Below are positions 19,623 to 27,998 of a stretch of 64,000 bases of DNA, piece after piece (position 1 is the stretch's first letter; every line of letters begins with the position of its first letter). The notes under the pieces are model-generated. The model was not told the origin of the DNA. It worked only from the letters and a program-made list of their open reading frames with translations, and did no database searches. The stretch spans positions 248,001-312,000 of the forward strand of contig NZ_AYTD01000014.1 of NCBI RefSeq assembly GCF_000503215.1, written 5' to 3'. This DNA comes from Pseudomonas canadensis (lineage in GTDB: Bacteria > Pseudomonadota > Gammaproteobacteria > Pseudomonadales > Pseudomonadaceae). The translations under genes were made by a program, and so were the position numbers.

Positions 19623-20146
19623 CACTGGGGATACCGTCTTTGATGCGCTGGGTGCTTGCCCTGCTCTGCCTGTCGTTCACCACGCTGTCACCAGCCTCCA
19701 CCGTGCAAACCCTGGGCGGCAAGCCTGTCGAAAAAGTCCTGGTGCTCAAGTCTGCCCACCAATTGCAGTTGATCAACGACGGCAAGCCTTTCAAGACCTA
19801 CCGCATTTCCCTGGGCAAGAACCCCAAGGGCCACAAGCTGATCGAGGGCGACCGCCGTACGCCAGAGGGCCTGTACTGGATCGACTGGCGCAAGACCAGC
19901 GACCGCTTCAACCTGGCCATGCACATCTCCTACCCAAACATCAGCGACGCCGCCCGCGCCCGCCGCGAAGGCGTGAAGCCCGGCAGCATGATCATGATCC
20001 ACGGCACCCCCGACACCGAGGATTACCCGGAACAGTGGTTCCACACCCTGGACTGGACCGACGGCTGCATCGGCATGCGCAACGTGGACATGCGCGAAGT
20101 TTGGAACTTGGTCAAAGACGGCACCCTGATCGAGATTCGTCCGTAA
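19619..20146 (+). CDS. L,D-transpeptidase family protein (YkuD domain)
   Basis: 175-residue exported protein with an N-terminal signal segment (WVLALLCLSFTTLSPAS) and a YkuD catalytic domain. H128 in MIHGTPD and nucleophile C150 in TDGCIGM are present. Expected to form L,D cross-links or anchor proteins in peptidoglycan, in the periplasm. The start overlaps the upstream Nudix stop (ATGA), pointing to translational coupling of functionally unrelated proteins. Confidence 0.9.
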   Translation: MTLGIPSLMRWVLALLCLSFTTLSPASTVQTLGGKPVEKVLVLKSAHQLQLINDGKPFKTYRISLGKNPKGHKLIEGDRRTPEGLYWIDWRKTSDRFNLAMHISYPNISDAARARREGVKPGSMIMIHGTPDTEDYPEQWFHTLDWTDGCIGMRNVDMREVWNLVKDGTLIEIRP

Positions 20147-20202
20147 TCTCGTACCGTTCGTAAAATAATTCGAAAAAATTCCTGCCCTGCCCCACGCCCG
20201 CC

Positions 20203-20244
20203 GGTGAATACCAGTTCACCCCCGCGGGCTGCGCAGTTCTGCGC
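20203..20244 (+). other. Hairpins after the L,D-transpeptidase gene
   Basis: GGTGAA/TTCACC (20203-20220) and GCGCAG/CTGCGC (20231-20244) form two short stem-loops. Neither has a U-run. They may slow read-through into the nag operon, but the evidence is weak. Confidence 0.35.
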
Positions 20245-20261
20245 GTGATAAAGACCTCTCT

Positions 20262-20278
20262 AATACCACTTGATACCA
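20262..20278. promoter_or_regulatory. Distal operator candidate of the nag operon
   Basis: AATACCACTTGATACCA is close to the reverse complement of the proximal operator at 20334-20351 (TGGTATTTAAGTGGTATT). The two sit about 73 bp apart, centre to centre, in opposite orientation. This fits a GntR/UTRA regulator bound at two sites, possibly with looping. Confidence 0.6.
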
Positions 20279-20327
20279 GGCCCCATTACAGAGCCCGAAA
20301 ACCAATGCCTGCACCATTTTGACTGCA

Positions 20328-20356
20328 TTGACATGGTATTTAAGTGGTATTAATTT
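20328..20356 (+). promoter_or_regulatory. nag operon promoter with embedded operator
   Basis: A consensus TTGACA (20328-20333) and TAATTT (20351-20356) are 17 bp apart. The spacer plus the first base of the -10 box is the repeat TGGTATTTAAGTGGTATT (20334-20351). A regulator bound there would block RNA polymerase directly, so autoregulated repression lifted by a GlcNAc-derived effector is the simplest reading. Confidence 0.7.
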
Positions 20357-20408
20357 CCGGCCCATACCGGGCGACAACACTCCAATAACCGCATCGGAAA
20401 CCTTAACG

Positions 20409-21167
20409 ATGAATCCCATCCTGGCCCTGCGCCCCGACGACAAACAATCCACGCCGCTGTACCTGCAATTGGCGCGCAAACTGGAAGCGGCGATCCATGC
20501 CGGCCAGTGGACGTCCGAGCAGGCACTGCCGTCAGAACGCGTTCTCAGCGAGCAATTGAGCATTTCGCGCGTCACCGCACGCAAGGCGTTGGAAGTGTTG
20601 TTTGCCCAAGGGCTGATCCGCCGCAACCAAGGTTCCGGCACCTATATTTCGCCACGTTTGGAACAGCCGCTGTCGCGCCTGTCGGGGTTCAGCGAAATGC
20701 TGCGGCTCAAGGGTTTCGTGCCCAGCTCCCAATGGCTGGAGCGTGAACTGACCCAGCCGACCCACGAAGAGATGATCCGCCTGGGCCTGTCGCCCGCCGA
20801 CAAAGTGGCTCGCCTCAAGCGCTTGCGTAAGGCGGATGACACGGTGATGGCAATTGAAATGACCACCATGCCCGCCTCGGTGCTGCCACAGCCACAAGCC
20901 ATCGGCCACTCGCTGTACGAGTACCTGGAAGGCATCGGCAAACCGGTGGTGCGCGCCCTGCAGCATATCCAGGCGATCAACGCCTCGGACGAGTTCGCCA
21001 AGCTGGTCGGCATCGCCCCCGGCACCGCCATGCTGCTGATGACCCGGGTCGGCTACACCGCCGATAACACCCCGATCGAAATCACCGACACCTACTGCCG
21101 CAACGACTACTACGACTTCGTCGCAGAACTGCGTCGCCACGACTATTCCGCTGAACTGCGAATTTAG
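20409..21167 (+). CDS. nagR: GntR/HutC-family regulator of N-acetylglucosamine use (NagR/NagQ-like)
   Basis: 252 residues. The N-terminal winged-helix DNA-binding domain spans about 15-80 (LPSERVLSEQLSISRVTARKA) and the C-terminal UTRA ligand domain ends in ITDTYCRNDYYDFVAEL. The usual effector of this subfamily is GlcNAc-6-P or GlcN-6-P. First gene of the nag operon, ten bases before nagA. The open frame extends upstream to 20319, but that region holds the promoter, so ATG 20409 is the start. Confidence 0.87.
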   Translation: MNPILALRPDDKQSTPLYLQLARKLEAAIHAGQWTSEQALPSERVLSEQLSISRVTARKALEVLFAQGLIRRNQGSGTYISPRLEQPLSRLSGFSEMLRLKGFVPSSQWLERELTQPTHEEMIRLGLSPADKVARLKRLRKADDTVMAIEMTTMPASVLPQPQAIGHSLYEYLEGIGKPVVRALQHIQAINASDEFAKLVGIAPGTAMLLMTRVGYTADNTPIEITDTYCRNDYYDFVAELRRHDYSAELRI

Positions 21168-21177
21168 AGAACTGCCC

Positions 21178-22284
21178 ATGTCCGAAGACAACATCCTCAC
21201 GCCCAGCGGCTGGATTCGCGGCCGCCTGGTGCACGCGCACGGCAAGGTCGTCGCCATCGAAGGCACGCCCTGCGACCCGGCTGAAAACGAGTTGCCCTAC
21301 CTGCTGCCGGGCTTTATCGACCTGCATGTGCACGGCGGTGGCGGCGCGGACATCATGGAAGGCCGCGATGCCTTCGAGACGATCACCCGCACCCATGTGC
21401 GCTTTGGTACTACCTCGTTGCTGGCCACCACCATGACAGCTCCGGTGGAGGAAATCTCCAGCGTGCTTGGCCAGCTCGGCACGTTCTGCGAGCAACGTCC
21501 TACCGGCAGCGCCCGTGTACTCGGCGTGCACCTGGAAGGGCCCTACATCAATCCCGGAAAACTCGGCGCCCAACCCAACTTCGCCCACACCGCGTTGATG
21601 GCCGAAGTGGAAGCCTACCTGCGCCTGGCGCCAATCCGCGTGATCACCATCGCGCCGGAAATCGCTGGCCACGACGGCCTGATCCGCGCCCTCAGCGAAC
21701 GCGGCGTGCGCATGCAGATCGGCCACACCCTGGGCAGCTACGAAGAAGGCGTCGCCGCCCTCGCCGCCGGAGCCACCAGCTTTACCCATTTGTACAACGC
21801 GATGAGCCCGTTGCATCACCGCGAGCCGGGCATCGTCGGCGCCGCGTTGGCCCACGCCAAATACGCCGAATTGATCCCGGATCTGCTCCACGTTCACCCC
21901 GGCGCCATGCGCGTGGCGTTGCGCTCGATCCCATGCCTGTATTGCGTCACCGATTCCACCGCCGCCGCCGGCATGCCCGACGGTGAATACAAGCTGGGCA
22001 GCCACACCGTGACCAAATGCCTGGGCGGCGTACGCCTGGCCGATGGCACCCTGGCCGGCAGCACGCTGACCATGGACCAGGCGCTGCGCAACCTGGTGAA
22101 GATCGGCTTGCCCATCAGCGAAGCCTCACAACGCCTGTCGCAATTTCCTGCGGACTACCTGGGCCTGGAAGAACGCGGCCGCCTGCAACCCGGCAGCTTT
22201 GCCGACTGCGTGCGCCTGGACCGCTCCCTGACACTCACCGACGTAATGGTCGAAGGAGAAACCATTGACTTCAAAAATGCTTGA
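21178..22284 (+). CDS. nagA: N-acetylglucosamine-6-phosphate deacetylase
   Basis: Removes acetate from GlcNAc-6-P to give GlcN-6-P. 368-residue amidohydrolase: metal-binding HVHGGGG after GFIDL, an HLEGPYINP substrate loop, THLYNAM, and the catalytic Asp in TDSTAAAGM. It lies between the regulator and the deaminase gene and overlaps the latter by 20 bases when the TTG start is used. Confidence 0.95.
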   Translation: MSEDNILTPSGWIRGRLVHAHGKVVAIEGTPCDPAENELPYLLPGFIDLHVHGGGGADIMEGRDAFETITRTHVRFGTTSLLATTMTAPVEEISSVLGQLGTFCEQRPTGSARVLGVHLEGPYINPGKLGAQPNFAHTALMAEVEAYLRLAPIRVITIAPEIAGHDGLIRALSERGVRMQIGHTLGSYEEGVAALAAGATSFTHLYNAMSPLHHREPGIVGAALAHAKYAELIPDLLHVHPGAMRVALRSIPCLYCVTDSTAAAGMPDGEYKLGSHTVTKCLGGVRLADGTLAGSTLTMDQALRNLVKIGLPISEASQRLSQFPADYLGLEERGRLQPGSFADCVRLDRSLTLTDVMVEGETIDFKNA

Positions 22285-23287
22285 AGAGGCCCTGGCCTCC
22301 TGCGACGCCGTGGCCGCCCAACTGCAACGCCTGGACCCGGCGCTGGAGGAAATCGCCGGCCGCCTGCGCCGTCAGCCGCCGCAGGTGGCGATGACCATCG
22401 CCCGTGGCAGCTCGGACCATGCCGCCAGCTATTTCGCCTATCTGACCATGCAGCACGTCGGCATTCCGGTGGCGTCGTTGCCGATGTCGGTAGTGACCCT
22501 GTTGCAGGCGCCAATGAAAGTCAGCGGCCAGGTGGCGTTTGGTTTCTCCCAGTCGGGGCAAAGTCCGGACTTGGTGAACAGCCTGCGTCTGCTACGCAAA
22601 CGCGGTGCCCTGAGCATTTCGCTGGTCAACGCCGAAGACTCGCCGCTGGAAGCCGCCTGCGAATTCCATGTGCCGCTGTGCGCCGGGCCGGAACACAGTG
22701 TGGCCGCGACCAAAAGCTTCATCGCCACCCTCAGCGCCAGCGCGCAGCTGATTGGCCACTGGAACCAGGAAACGGAGTTGCTGCAAGCCTGCCGCGCCCT
22801 GCCCGATGACCTGCGTGCCGCCGCCAAGCAAGATTGGACGGTTGCCATCGACGCCCTGCGCGACTGCCAGCAATTGATGGTCATCGGTCGCGGCGCCGGT
22901 TTCGCCATCGCCCAGGAAGCTGCACTCAAGCTCAAGGAAACCTCGGCGATCCAGGCCGAAGCCTTCAGCAGCGCCGAAGTGCGTCACGGACCGATGGCCC
23001 TGATTGGCGACAACTATCCCCTGCTGGTCTTCGCCCCGCGCGGCGCCGAGCAAGCCGGCCTGCTGAGCCTGGCCGCCGACATGCGCCAGCGCGGCGCCCG
23101 TGTATTGCTGGCTGCGCCGGATGACATCGTCGAGCGCGACCTGACCCTGAGCCGCGCCGAACACCAGACCCTGGACCCGATCCTGGCAATCCAGAGTTTC
23201 TACGTGATGGCGGCAGGTTTGGCGCAAGCCCGAGGCATGGACCCGGACCAGCCGCGTCACCTGAGCAAAGTTACCCGCACTCACTGA
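22265..23287 (+). CDS. nagB-II: SIS-domain glucosamine-6-phosphate deaminase (NagB-II)
   Basis: Converts GlcN-6-P to fructose-6-P and ammonia. 340 residues with two SIS domains (ARGSSDHAASY ... SQSGQSPD; GRGAGFAIAQEAALKLKE). It resembles the isomerase half of GlmS without the glutaminase, the hallmark of type II NagB. AAGGAG at 22253-22258 is six bases before TTG 22265 but 18 bases before the first ATG (22277), so a TTG start inside nagA is likely. This feeds carbon from NagA into glycolytic sugar phosphates. Confidence 0.88.
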   Translation: MTSKMLEEALASCDAVAAQLQRLDPALEEIAGRLRRQPPQVAMTIARGSSDHAASYFAYLTMQHVGIPVASLPMSVVTLLQAPMKVSGQVAFGFSQSGQSPDLVNSLRLLRKRGALSISLVNAEDSPLEAACEFHVPLCAGPEHSVAATKSFIATLSASAQLIGHWNQETELLQACRALPDDLRAAAKQDWTVAIDALRDCQQLMVIGRGAGFAIAQEAALKLKETSAIQAEAFSSAEVRHGPMALIGDNYPLLVFAPRGAEQAGLLSLAADMRQRGARVLLAAPDDIVERDLTLSRAEHQTLDPILAIQSFYVMAAGLAQARGMDPDQPRHLSKVTRTH

Positions 23288-23301
23288 GTGGTGTTTTCCT
23301 G

Positions 23302-25827
23302 ATGAGTACCGTGCCCATGTCCTACAACAATAATGAATTGACCCTCAGCGCCCCGTTAAGCGGGCCCGTGCTGACCCTGGGCGACGTTCCTGATGAAGTG
23401 TTTGCAAGCCACGCCATGGGCGATGGTATTGCCATCGACCCCCTGAACGATTGCCTGCATGCGCCCTGTGACGGCGTGATCATCCATGTCGCGCGCACCG
23501 GGCACGCCCTGACGATTCGCGCCCAGAACGGTGCCGAGGTGTTGATGCATGTGGGCATCGATACTGTGGAACTGAACGGCGAAGGCTTTGCCTTGCTGGT
23601 GAAGGAAGGCGCGAAGGTGAGCAAGGGGCAAGCATTGGTGCAGTTTGACCTGGACCGCATTGCGCGCCAGTGCAAGAGCTTGATCAGCCTGATCATCCTG
23701 ACCAATGGCGAACGTTTCGAATTGCGTTCGGTAGCCGGGCAATCGATCAAGGTCGGCGAGCCGTTGTTGCAGGTCGTGGCGCGTTCGGCGGCAGCGGTTC
23801 AAGCCGCTGTGGATAACTCGGCCACTGAAGTCAGCGCCAGCGTGCGCATCACGCATCGCGGTGGTTTGCATGCGCGTCCGGCGGCGTTGATCCGCAAGAC
23901 GGCCCAGGGTTTCAGCAGCCAGGCACAGCTGCATTTCGGTGAAAAATCAGCTTCGTGTGACAGCTTGATTGGCTTGATGGGACTGGGTATTGGCGAAGGG
24001 GATGAAGTGCGTGTGAGCTGTCGCGGCAAGGATGCGGAGGCGGCGTTACAGGCACTGGTCGCGGCCTTGTCCGCCGCCATCAAGCACGAACACCACGCCC
24101 CCGTCGTTGCCACCCCACGCCGAGCCAACACCGAAGCCGGCGTGTTGCAAGGTGTGTGTGCTGCTCCGGGTCTCGTATGTGGGCCGCTGTTCCGCCTGAC
24201 GGGTATCGAACTGCCGGCAGACGCCGGCCACCATACTGCCGATGAGCAGCTGCAACGCCTGGACACCGCCCTGGAGCAAGTGCGCAGCGAAATTCGCATG
24301 ACTCTGGATCAAGCGCGCCAGCGCAAGAACGTCGAGGAAGAAGACATCTTCGCCGCCCACCTCGCGCTGATGGAAGATCCTAACCTGCTGGAAGCCGCGA
24401 CCGGCTCCATCGAAAAAGGCAGCGCAGCGACTCACGCCTGGCGCGATGCAATCCAGGCGCAATGCGCGGTATTGCTGGCCCTGGGCAAACCACTGTTTGC
24501 CGAACGCGCCAACGATCTGCGTGATTTGCAACAACGGGTACTGCGTGCGTTGCTGGGTGAGGCCTGGCATTTCGAATTGCCCGCGGGGTCGATTGTCAGC
24601 GCCCATGAACTGACCCCCTCAGACCTGCTGCAACTCAGCGCGCAACAGGCCGTCGGCATTTGCATGGCCGAAGGCGGCGCCACCTCTCACGTGGCGATCC
24701 TGGCTCGCGGCAAAGGTTTGCCCTGCGTGGTGGCGTTGGGTGCCGAAGTCCTCGATGTGCCCCAAGGTCAACGTGTGGTGCTGGACGCCGCCAACGGCCG
24801 CCTGGAACTGGCACCCAGCGACGCGCGCCACGCCGAAGTGCACCAGATTCGTGACGCGCAGAAACGGCGTCGCCAGCAGCAACAGGCCCAGGCTCAACAG
24901 CCGGCGCGCACCAGCGATGGCGTGACCATCGAAGTGGCCGCCAATGTCGCTTCCAGTGCCGAAGCCCTGGTGGCGTTTGAAAATGGCGCCGATGGCGTCG
25001 GCCTGCTGCGCACCGAATTTCTCTTCGTTGATCGTCGCACTGCACCGGATGAACAGGAGCAGCGCCAGGCCTACCAAGCAGTACTGGATGCCATGGGCGA
25101 CAAGTCGGTGATCATCCGCACCATCGACGTGGGCGGCGACAAGCAGCTCGACTACCTGCCGCTGCCGGTCGAAGCGAATCCGGTGCTGGGCCTGCGCGGT
25201 ATTCGCCTGGCCCAAGTGCGCCCGGAACTGCTCGACCAGCAACTGCGCGCGCTGCTGCAGGTCTCCCCACTGGAGCGCTGCCGCATCCTGCTGCCGATGG
25301 TCAGTGAAGTGGATGAGCTGCTGCAGATCCGCCAGCGTTTGGATGAGTTGTGCGTGGAGCTGGAACTGACCCAGCGCCCCGAACTGGGCGTGATGATCGA
25401 AGTGCCCGCTGCCGCACTGATGGCCGAGCAGTTGGCCAAGCACGCGGACTTCCTGTCCATCGGCACCAATGACTTGTCCCAGTACACCCTGGCCATGGAC
25501 CGCGACCACGCCGGCCTTGCCGCGCGCGTCGATGCGCTGCACCCGGCGCTGCTGCGGCTGATCGCCCAGACCTGCGCGGGCGCTGCAAAACACGGGCGTT
25601 GGGTCGGCGTGTGTGGCGCCCTCGCCTCCGACCCGTTGGCCACGCCGGTCCTGGTGGGCCTGGGGGTCAGCGAGCTGTCGGTAAGCCCGCCGCAGATCGG
25701 AGAAATCAAGGACCGCGTCCGCCACTTGGACGCGGCGCAATGCCGGCAACTGAGCCAAGGGCTGCTCGACCTGAGCAGCGCCAAAGCCGTTCGCCAAGCC
25801 TGTCAACACCACTGGCCGCTGAGCTGA
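23302..25827 (+). CDS. nagF: PTS multiphosphoryl transfer protein EIIA(Glc)-HPr-EI (GlcNAc locus)
   Basis: Single cytoplasmic protein carrying phosphate from PEP to the NagE permease. 841 residues in three modules. EIIA of the Glc family has active H83 (LMHVGIDT). HPr has H190 (GLHARPAA). Enzyme I has H463 (GGATSHVAI) and the PEP-binding tail SIGTNDLSQYTLAMDR. NagE lacks an EIIA module, so this fusion completes the chain. The ATG at 23302 lies 14 bp after the deaminase stop without a clear Shine-Dalgarno; an alternative in-frame ATG is at 23317. The symbol is by analogy. Confidence 0.94.
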   Translation: MSTVPMSYNNNELTLSAPLSGPVLTLGDVPDEVFASHAMGDGIAIDPLNDCLHAPCDGVIIHVARTGHALTIRAQNGAEVLMHVGIDTVELNGEGFALLVKEGAKVSKGQALVQFDLDRIARQCKSLISLIILTNGERFELRSVAGQSIKVGEPLLQVVARSAAAVQAAVDNSATEVSASVRITHRGGLHARPAALIRKTAQGFSSQAQLHFGEKSASCDSLIGLMGLGIGEGDEVRVSCRGKDAEAALQALVAALSAAIKHEHHAPVVATPRRANTEAGVLQGVCAAPGLVCGPLFRLTGIELPADAGHHTADEQLQRLDTALEQVRSEIRMTLDQARQRKNVEEEDIFAAHLALMEDPNLLEAATGSIEKGSAATHAWRDAIQAQCAVLLALGKPLFAERANDLRDLQQRVLRALLGEAWHFELPAGSIVSAHELTPSDLLQLSAQQAVGICMAEGGATSHVAILARGKGLPCVVALGAEVLDVPQGQRVVLDAANGRLELAPSDARHAEVHQIRDAQKRRRQQQQAQAQQPARTSDGVTIEVAANVASSAEALVAFENGADGVGLLRTEFLFVDRRTAPDEQEQRQAYQAVLDAMGDKSVIIRTIDVGGDKQLDYLPLPVEANPVLGLRGIRLAQVRPELLDQQLRALLQVSPLERCRILLPMVSEVDELLQIRQRLDELCVELELTQRPELGVMIEVPAAALMAEQLAKHADFLSIGTNDLSQYTLAMDRDHAGLAARVDALHPALLRLIAQTCAGAAKHGRWVGVCGALASDPLATPVLVGLGVSELSVSPPQIGEIKDRVRHLDAAQCRQLSQGLLDLSSAKAVRQACQHHWPLS
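23326..23333 (+). promoter_or_regulatory. Candidate Hfq/Crc (CA) motif at the EIIA-HPr-EI start
   Basis: AACAATAA (AAnAAnAA) lies at codons 9-11, within the region a starting ribosome covers. Hfq-Crc bound here could block translation of the phosphoryl-transfer protein during growth on preferred organic acids. Confidence 0.4.
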
Positions 25828-25828
25828 C

Positions 25829-25839
25829 AACAACAAGAA
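25829..25839 (+). promoter_or_regulatory. Candidate Hfq/Crc (CA) motif at the nagE ribosome site
   Basis: AACAACAAGAA directly precedes the AAAAAAGGAG ribosome-binding site of nagE. It matches AAnAAnAA exactly, in the position where Crc sites usually act. It is the best placed of the candidate Crc sites in the window. Confidence 0.5.
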
Positions 25840-25854
25840 AAAAGGAGACTCGCC

Positions 25855-27561
25855 ATGTACCAACATTTCATCGAAGGCCTGCAACGCCTGGGCCGTGCAC
25901 TGATGCTGCCGATTGCGATCCTGCCGATCGCCGGCCTCTTGCTGCGCCTGGGCGACACCGATCTTTTGAACATCGCGGTGATGCACGACGCCGGGCAGGC
26001 GATCTTCGCCAACCTGGCGCTGATCTTCGCCATCGGCATTGCCGTGGGGTTTGCCCGCGACAACAACGGCACGGCCGGTTTGGCGGGTGCGATTGGTTAC
26101 CTGGTGATGGTCTCCACGCTCAAGGTGATGGACACGTCCATCAACATGGGCATGCTTGCCGGTATCGCCAGCGGCCTGATGGCAGGCGGGCTGTACAACC
26201 GCTTCAAGGACATCAAGCTACCGGAGTACCTGGCGTTCTTTGGTGGACGACGGTTCGTGCCGATCGTCACCGGGTTCAGTGCGGTCGGATTGGGCGTGAT
26301 CTTTGGTTTGATCTGGCCGCCGATCCAGCACGGCATCAACAGCTTCGGCGTGTTGTTGATGGAAAGCGGCAGCCTGGGTGCGTTTGTGTTTGGCGTGTTC
26401 AACCGCCTGCTGATTGTCACCGGGCTGCACCACATCCTCAACAACATGGCGTGGTTTGTGTTCGGCACCTTCACCGATCCGGCCACCGGCGCGGTGGTGA
26501 CGGGCGACCTGACCCGCTACTTCGCTGGCGACCCCAAAGGCGGCCAGTTCATGACCGGCATGTTCCCGGTGATGCTGTTCGGTCTGCCTGCCGCGTGCCT
26601 GGCGATGTACCGCAACGCCTTGCCCGAGCGCCGCAAAGTAATGGGCGGGATTTTCCTATCGATGGCGCTGACCTCGTTCCTGACCGGGGTGACCGAGCCG
26701 ATTGAGTTCGCGTTCATGTTCCTCGCACCGTTCCTGTACCTGATCCATGCGGTGCTGACCGGCCTGTCGATGGCGGTCACCAATATGCTGAATATCCACC
26801 TGGGCTTTACCTTCTCCGGTGGGTTTATCGACATGGTGCTGGGCTGGGGCAAGTCCACCAACGGCTGGCTGGTATTCCCGGTTGGTTTGGCCTATGCGCT
26901 GATCTACTACAGCGTGTTCAACTACTGCATTCGCCGCTTCAACCTGAAAACGCCGGGGCGGGAAGATATCCAGGTGGTGCAGGCTGAGGTGATGACGGAT
27001 AACCAGCGCGCTACGGCCTACATCCAGGCCTTGGGCGGTGCGCAGAATTTGCTGAGCGTTGGCGCCTGCACCACGCGCCTGCGGTTGGACATGGTGGATC
27101 GCAACAAGGCGGTGGATGCGCAGCTGAAAGCCCTCGGTGCCATGGCGGTCGTCCGGCCAGGTAACGGCGGCAGTTTGCAGGTGGTGGTCGGGCCGATGGC
27201 AGACAGCATTGCCGATGAGATTCGGTTGGCCATGCCTTCGTTTGTTGCCAGTGCGCCGGTGGCGGTTGCGTCTGTGGATAAACCGGTGGCGGTGAATGTG
27301 CAGGAAGCCGAGAAGTGGCTGAATGCCTTGGGTGGCCGAGGGAATGTTCGCCAGTTGGAAGCGGTGGCGATGACGCGGTTGCGGGTGGAGTTAGGGGATG
27401 ACTCGGTGTTGTCTGAAGCTGACCTGACGGCTCTGGGTTGCCAGGGTGTGAGCCAGCTGGAAAGCGGTGTTTGGCACTTGTTGATTGGTGACAAAGCGTC
27501 GGGCTTGGGTGACGCGTTGGAGCGGTTGGTCAGCGGTCGCCAGATTGTGGCTGGGGCCTAA
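25855..27561 (+). CDS. nagE: PTS N-acetylglucosamine transporter EIICB with an extra, cysteine-less EIIB-like domain
   Basis: Inner-membrane permease that phosphorylates GlcNAc on entry. 568 residues. EIIC membrane domain about 1-370 (LPIAILPIAGLLLRLGD; LTGVTEPIEFAFMF). A canonical EIIB domain follows, about 382-455, with phosphocysteine C405 in GACTTRLRL. Unusually, a second EIIB-like domain spans about 482-560, exactly 100 residues later. It keeps the frame (LNALGG, TRLRVEL, HLLIGD) but has alanine (A505 in AVAMTRLRV) in place of the cysteine. E. coli NagE is IIC-IIB-IIA, so here the C-terminal position of IIA is taken by this dead domain. EIIA comes from the upstream fusion. Confidence 0.93.
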   Translation: MYQHFIEGLQRLGRALMLPIAILPIAGLLLRLGDTDLLNIAVMHDAGQAIFANLALIFAIGIAVGFARDNNGTAGLAGAIGYLVMVSTLKVMDTSINMGMLAGIASGLMAGGLYNRFKDIKLPEYLAFFGGRRFVPIVTGFSAVGLGVIFGLIWPPIQHGINSFGVLLMESGSLGAFVFGVFNRLLIVTGLHHILNNMAWFVFGTFTDPATGAVVTGDLTRYFAGDPKGGQFMTGMFPVMLFGLPAACLAMYRNALPERRKVMGGIFLSMALTSFLTGVTEPIEFAFMFLAPFLYLIHAVLTGLSMAVTNMLNIHLGFTFSGGFIDMVLGWGKSTNGWLVFPVGLAYALIYYSVFNYCIRRFNLKTPGREDIQVVQAEVMTDNQRATAYIQALGGAQNLLSVGACTTRLRLDMVDRNKAVDAQLKALGAMAVVRPGNGGSLQVVVGPMADSIADEIRLAMPSFVASAPVAVASVDKPVAVNVQEAEKWLNALGGRGNVRQLEAVAMTRLRVELGDDSVLSEADLTALGCQGVSQLESGVWHLLIGDKASGLGDALERLVSGRQIVAGA

Positions 27562-27585
27562 CAAATCTTTGCCTGAACAGGCCCC

Positions 27586-27660
27586 ATCGCGGGCAAGCCC
27601 GCCTCCCACATTTTTTATCTGTGAATACATTCAAAATGTGGGAGCTGGCTTGCCAGCGAT
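27586..27660. repeat. REPIN with mixed arms
   Basis: The left arm is ATCGCGGGCAAGCCCGC then CTCCCAC; the right arm is GTGGGAGCTGGCTTGC then CAGCGAT. The arms differ in the central bases, so this doublet combines two REP subtypes. It starts 25 bp after the nagE stop. Confidence 0.88.
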
Positions 27661-27842
27661 TGGCCTTAACTAGCGACTGGAGTGTTGAGACCAGGAATCT
27701 CATTCATGTCCAACACATGATTTCGGCGGGCTTGCAGTCCCGGTCGCTGAATTGGCAGCGACTGGTGAAGATTAGTGAGAGGAGTTCCGAGGGACAACCT
27801 GAAAGACCTGTGGGAGAGATCTGAGGCGCCTGTACCGACGCC
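27661..27842. other. Unassigned intergenic sequence between two REPINs
   Basis: About 180 bp of non-REP sequence with no convincing gene. It contains the hairpin GTCGCTG/CAGCGAC (loop AATTGG). On the minus strand a frame remains open through it, ending MNEIPGLNTPVAS at 27666, but its N-terminal part is translated REPIN and it has no ribosome site. It could be an old repeat, a decayed gene or a small RNA. Confidence 0.35.
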
Positions 27843-27924
27843 ATCGCAGGCAAGCCAGCTCCCACAGTGATTGATGTACGACATGACAACGCGGTCGAAT
27901 GTGGGAGCCGGGCTTGCCCGCGAT
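27843..27924. repeat. REPIN with mixed arms
   Basis: The left arm is the AGCTGGCTTGCCTGCGAT type in inverse orientation; the right arm is GTGGGAGCCGGGCTTGC then CCGCGAT. With the doublet at 27586-27660 it makes a pair of REPINs between the nag operon and purL. Confidence 0.88.
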
Positions 27925-27942
27925 GAGGCCCTAACAGCCGAC

Positions 27943-27977
27943 AAAAAACCCGCTGACCAAACTGGCCCAGCGGGTTT
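27943..27977 (-). terminator. Rho-independent terminator after purL and the YqfO-like gene
   Basis: A 10-bp stem AAACCCGCTG/CAGCGGGTTT with a 12-base loop is followed on the minus strand by GGGTTTTTTG. It lies 22 bp after the YqfO-like stop. Confidence 0.9.
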
Positions 27978-27998
27978 CGTGTTTATGCAGCCAACGAA

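Noticed and set aside
27666..27944. 92-codon minus-strand frame as a gene
   Set aside because: Its first third is translated REPIN, and no ribosome-binding site or recognisable domain is present. Kept only as an unexplained region.
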